Assembly: GCA_030388725.1 (NCBI GenBank)
Contig: CP128857.1
Span: forward strand, 1,488,001 to 1,552,000
From: Prodigiosinella aquatilis
GTDB lineage: Bacteria; Pseudomonadota; Gammaproteobacteria; Enterobacterales; Enterobacteriaceae
Length of the DNA: 64,000 bases
Reading direction: 5' to 3'
Made by a program: the position numbers and the translations under genes. Of this stretch, positions 62,300 to 64,000 are shown one piece after another (position 1 is the stretch's first letter; the number at the start of each line of letters is the position of its first letter). Under the pieces are notes generated by a model. That model did no database searches. It worked only from the letters and a program-made list of their open reading frames with translations, and had not been told where the DNA came from.

Positions 62300-62875
62300 T
62301 CAGGGAAGTGGTTTTAATTGATCCAACGCCATGTTTAACAGTAATACATTAACGACCGGCCCTCCGGCAAATGCAGGTTGAGGATTTTGAATGGTGCGGT
62401 TTATCAACTGTTCAACCTGCTCCCGCGATATACCGCGTACTTGCGCAATGTGTCCGGCCTGATAGTAAGCCGCCTGTGGTGAAATGTTCGGGTCCAGACC
62501 GCTGGCGGAACTCGTTACCAAATCGACTGGCACCGGTTCGGTATTACCGATGCGTTTATGCCATCCGTCAACACTTTGGCTGATGGCCTTGTCCAGCGCC
62601 GGATTGTTACCCGCCAGGTTGCTGCCGCCAGAAGCCAGCGTATTATAGGCGCTGTCGGCGGTTGCGGATGGGCGGCCCAGAAAATAGCCGTCACGGCTAA
62701 ATGACTGTCCTATTAGTGCTGAACCCACGGCTTTGTCCTGCCGGTAGATCAATGAACCGTTGGCCTGGGATGGGAATAACCATTGTCCCAGCCCGGTGAC
62801 CAGTAACGGGTATGCCAGCCCGGTAATTAAAGCTAACAACAGCAGTAATAGAATCGAAGAACGTACATAACGCAT
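62300..62875 (-). CDS. kdpC: potassium-transporting ATPase subunit KdpC
   Basis: A 191 aa protein with one N-terminal membrane helix (ILLLLLLALITGLAYPLL) and a periplasmic domain containing QANGSLI, LIGQSFS, FLGRPSAT and SASGLDPNISPQAA. It bridges KdpA and KdpB. GGAGAAAG precedes the ATG. It follows kdpB by 15 bp. Confidence 0.96.
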   Translation of the reverse strand: MRYVRSSILLLLLLALITGLAYPLLVTGLGQWLFPSQANGSLIYRQDKAVGSALIGQSFSRDGYFLGRPSATADSAYNTLASGGSNLAGNNPALDKAISQSVDGWHKRIGNTEPVPVDLVTSSASGLDPNISPQAAYYQAGHIAQVRGISREQVEQLINRTIQNPQPAFAGGPVVNVLLLNMALDQLKPLP

Positions 62876-62890
62876 AACTTTCTCCTTAGC

Positions 62891-64000
62891 TTATGCTATA
62901 CCCAGCCCGGTCAGCAGGATGTCAATCAGTTTGATGCCAAGGAAGGGTACCAGCAGCCCGCCCAGACCATAGATCCACAGGTTACGACTTAGCAGCGCTG
63001 CCGCACTCATTGGTTTATAGCTGATGCCTTTCAGCGCTAGCGGGATCAGAAACACGATGATTAACGCGTTAAAGATCACCGCCGACAGCATGGCGGAGGC
63101 CGGTGAGTGCAATCGCATCACATTCAGCGTATTCAATTGTGGATAGGTTGCGGCAAACGCGGCCGGAATAATGGCGAAATACTTGGCAACATCGTTGGCG
63201 ATGCTGAATGTAGTCAGTGATCCACGGGTCATCAGCATCTGTTTACCGATGTGTACCACTTCGATCAGCTTGGTGGGGTTGGAGTCCAAATCCACCATGT
63301 TTCCGGCTTCTTTCGCTGCTCGTGTGCCAGAGTTCATGGCGACAGCCACGTCGGCCTGTGCCAGCGCCGGAGCGTCGTTAGTACCGTCACCGGTCATGGC
63401 GACCATGCGGCCTTCTGCCTGATATTGGCGAATCAACATCAGTTTGGTTTCCGGCGTCGCTTCTGATAAAAAATCGTCCACACCCGCTTCAGCAGCAATC
63501 GCCGCGGCAGTCAGTGGGTTGTCTCCGGTGATCATCACCGTTTTAATGCCCATATTGCGTAGCTCGGCGAAACGTTCCTTGATGCCGCCTTTGACGATAT
63601 CTTTTAGCGCTATCACGCCGAGTACGCGTTTGCCTTCGGAGACCACCAGTGGTGTTCCGCCCTGACGCGCTACACCGGCCACTATCTCTTCTACTTCCGT
63701 CGGGAAATGTCCCTGGTTGGCGTCGATGTAACGGCGTAACGCATCCACTGCGCCTTTACGGATGGTTCGCCCCTGAACATTGACACCACTCATACGTGTT
63801 TGCGCAGAGAAGGGCACAAAGGTGGCATCCAATTCCTGCAATGGTCGTTCACGCAGGTTAAAGCGCTGTTTGGCCAGAATTACGATGCTACGGCCTTCCG
63901 GTGTCTCATCGGCCAGAGATGCCAGTTGGGCTGCATCTGCCAGTACCTGTTCGCTGATACCGGGCGCGGGTAGGAATGCGGAAGCCTGACGATTCCCCAA
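62891..64000 (-). CDS. kdpB: potassium-transporting P-type ATPase KdpB (C-terminal part)
   Basis: The last 369 codons of KdpB (about 682 in E. coli); the start lies beyond the window edge at 64000, so this is an incomplete record, not a truncated gene. It includes part of the nucleotide-binding domain (ETPEGRSIVILAK), MITGDNPLTAAAIA, the hinge TGDGTNDAPALAQADVAVAM and the last helices. The phosphorylated DKTGT motif and KdpA lie outside. KdpB drives potassium uptake with ATP. Confidence 0.96.
   Translation of the reverse strand: MGNRQASAFLPAPGISEQVLADAAQLASLADETPEGRSIVILAKQRFNLRERPLQELDATFVPFSAQTRMSGVNVQGRTIRKGAVDALRRYIDANQGHFPTEVEEIVAGVARQGGTPLVVSEGKRVLGVIALKDIVKGGIKERFAELRNMGIKTVMITGDNPLTAAAIAAEAGVDDFLSEATPETKLMLIRQYQAEGRMVAMTGDGTNDAPALAQADVAVAMNSGTRAAKEAGNMVDLDSNPTKLIEVVHIGKQMLMTRGSLTTFSIANDVAKYFAIIPAAFAATYPQLNTLNVMRLHSPASAMLSAVIFNALIIVFLIPLALKGISYKPMSAAALLSRNLWIYGLGGLLVPFLGIKLIDILLTGLGIA

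Noticed and set aside
62891..64000. KdpB apparently starting at the window edge with no N-terminal half
   Set aside because: The frame is open to the last base of the window, so the missing part is outside the window and not a deletion.

Overview
The window is a bacterial chromosome segment from the Enterobacterales. Most of it follows the gene order of the E. coli 14-16 min region in reverse: kdp - pgm - seqA - ybfF - ybfE - fldA - fur - glnS - nagE/nagBAC - asnB - tRNAs - ubiF - miaB - ybeZYX-lnt - gltIJKL - ybeL - leuS - lptE - holA - nadD - rsfS - rlmH - mrdAB - rlpA - dacA - ybeD - lipB - lipA - tatE - nit - fluC - cspE. Base composition looks close to even, and the gene content suggests a Pectobacteriaceae-type plant- or insect-associated enterobacterium (Pectobacterium, Dickeya, Brenneria and relatives). 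The family assignment is inference; no species is claimed.

Layout. 1-7.3 kb is an accessory catabolic locus: thiolase, two CoA-transferase subunits, a two-gene AtuA-type module and a CitMHS transporter on the minus strand, facing a LysR regulator across a 640 bp AT-rich gap. 7.3-9.6 kb is the compact operon yffB-dapE-peptidase-ypfN. 9.8-12.0 kb is an arsenic resistance operon (arsR, arsC, a degenerate arsD-like ORF, ACR3 pump). 12.0-13.6 kb is mostly non-coding but holds the 19-codon gene ypfM with a perfect terminator, then an aspartate/glutamate racemase-family gene. From cspE (13.8 kb) to kdpB (64 kb, cut by the window edge) the segment is core genome.

How the genes work together. mrdA-mrdB-rlpA-dacA make, shape and trim peptidoglycan. 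lipB-lipA make lipoate. rlmH-rsfS, leuS, glnS, miaB, ybeY and six tRNAs serve translation. lptE and lnt serve the outer membrane and lipoproteins. gltIJKL imports glutamate and aspartate. nagE/nagBAC take up and catabolise N-acetylglucosamine. fur and fldA deal with iron and redox. seqA controls replication initiation. kdpBCDE is potassium uptake and its two-component control.

Regulatory DNA read directly from the sequence includes a fluoride riboswitch before fluC, a SroC-like RNA with an intrinsic terminator between gltI and gltJ, a sigma-28-type promoter before a chemoreceptor gene, a GC-discriminator tRNA promoter, a CRP-like site in the nagB/nagE gap, an inverted repeat over the ars promoter, one full ERIC element and one short ERIC-like element inside the catabolic operon. 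No IS element, prophage or CRISPR array was seen. The least explained system is the CitMHS/AtuA/CoA-transferase/thiolase locus, whose substrate cannot be named from sequence.
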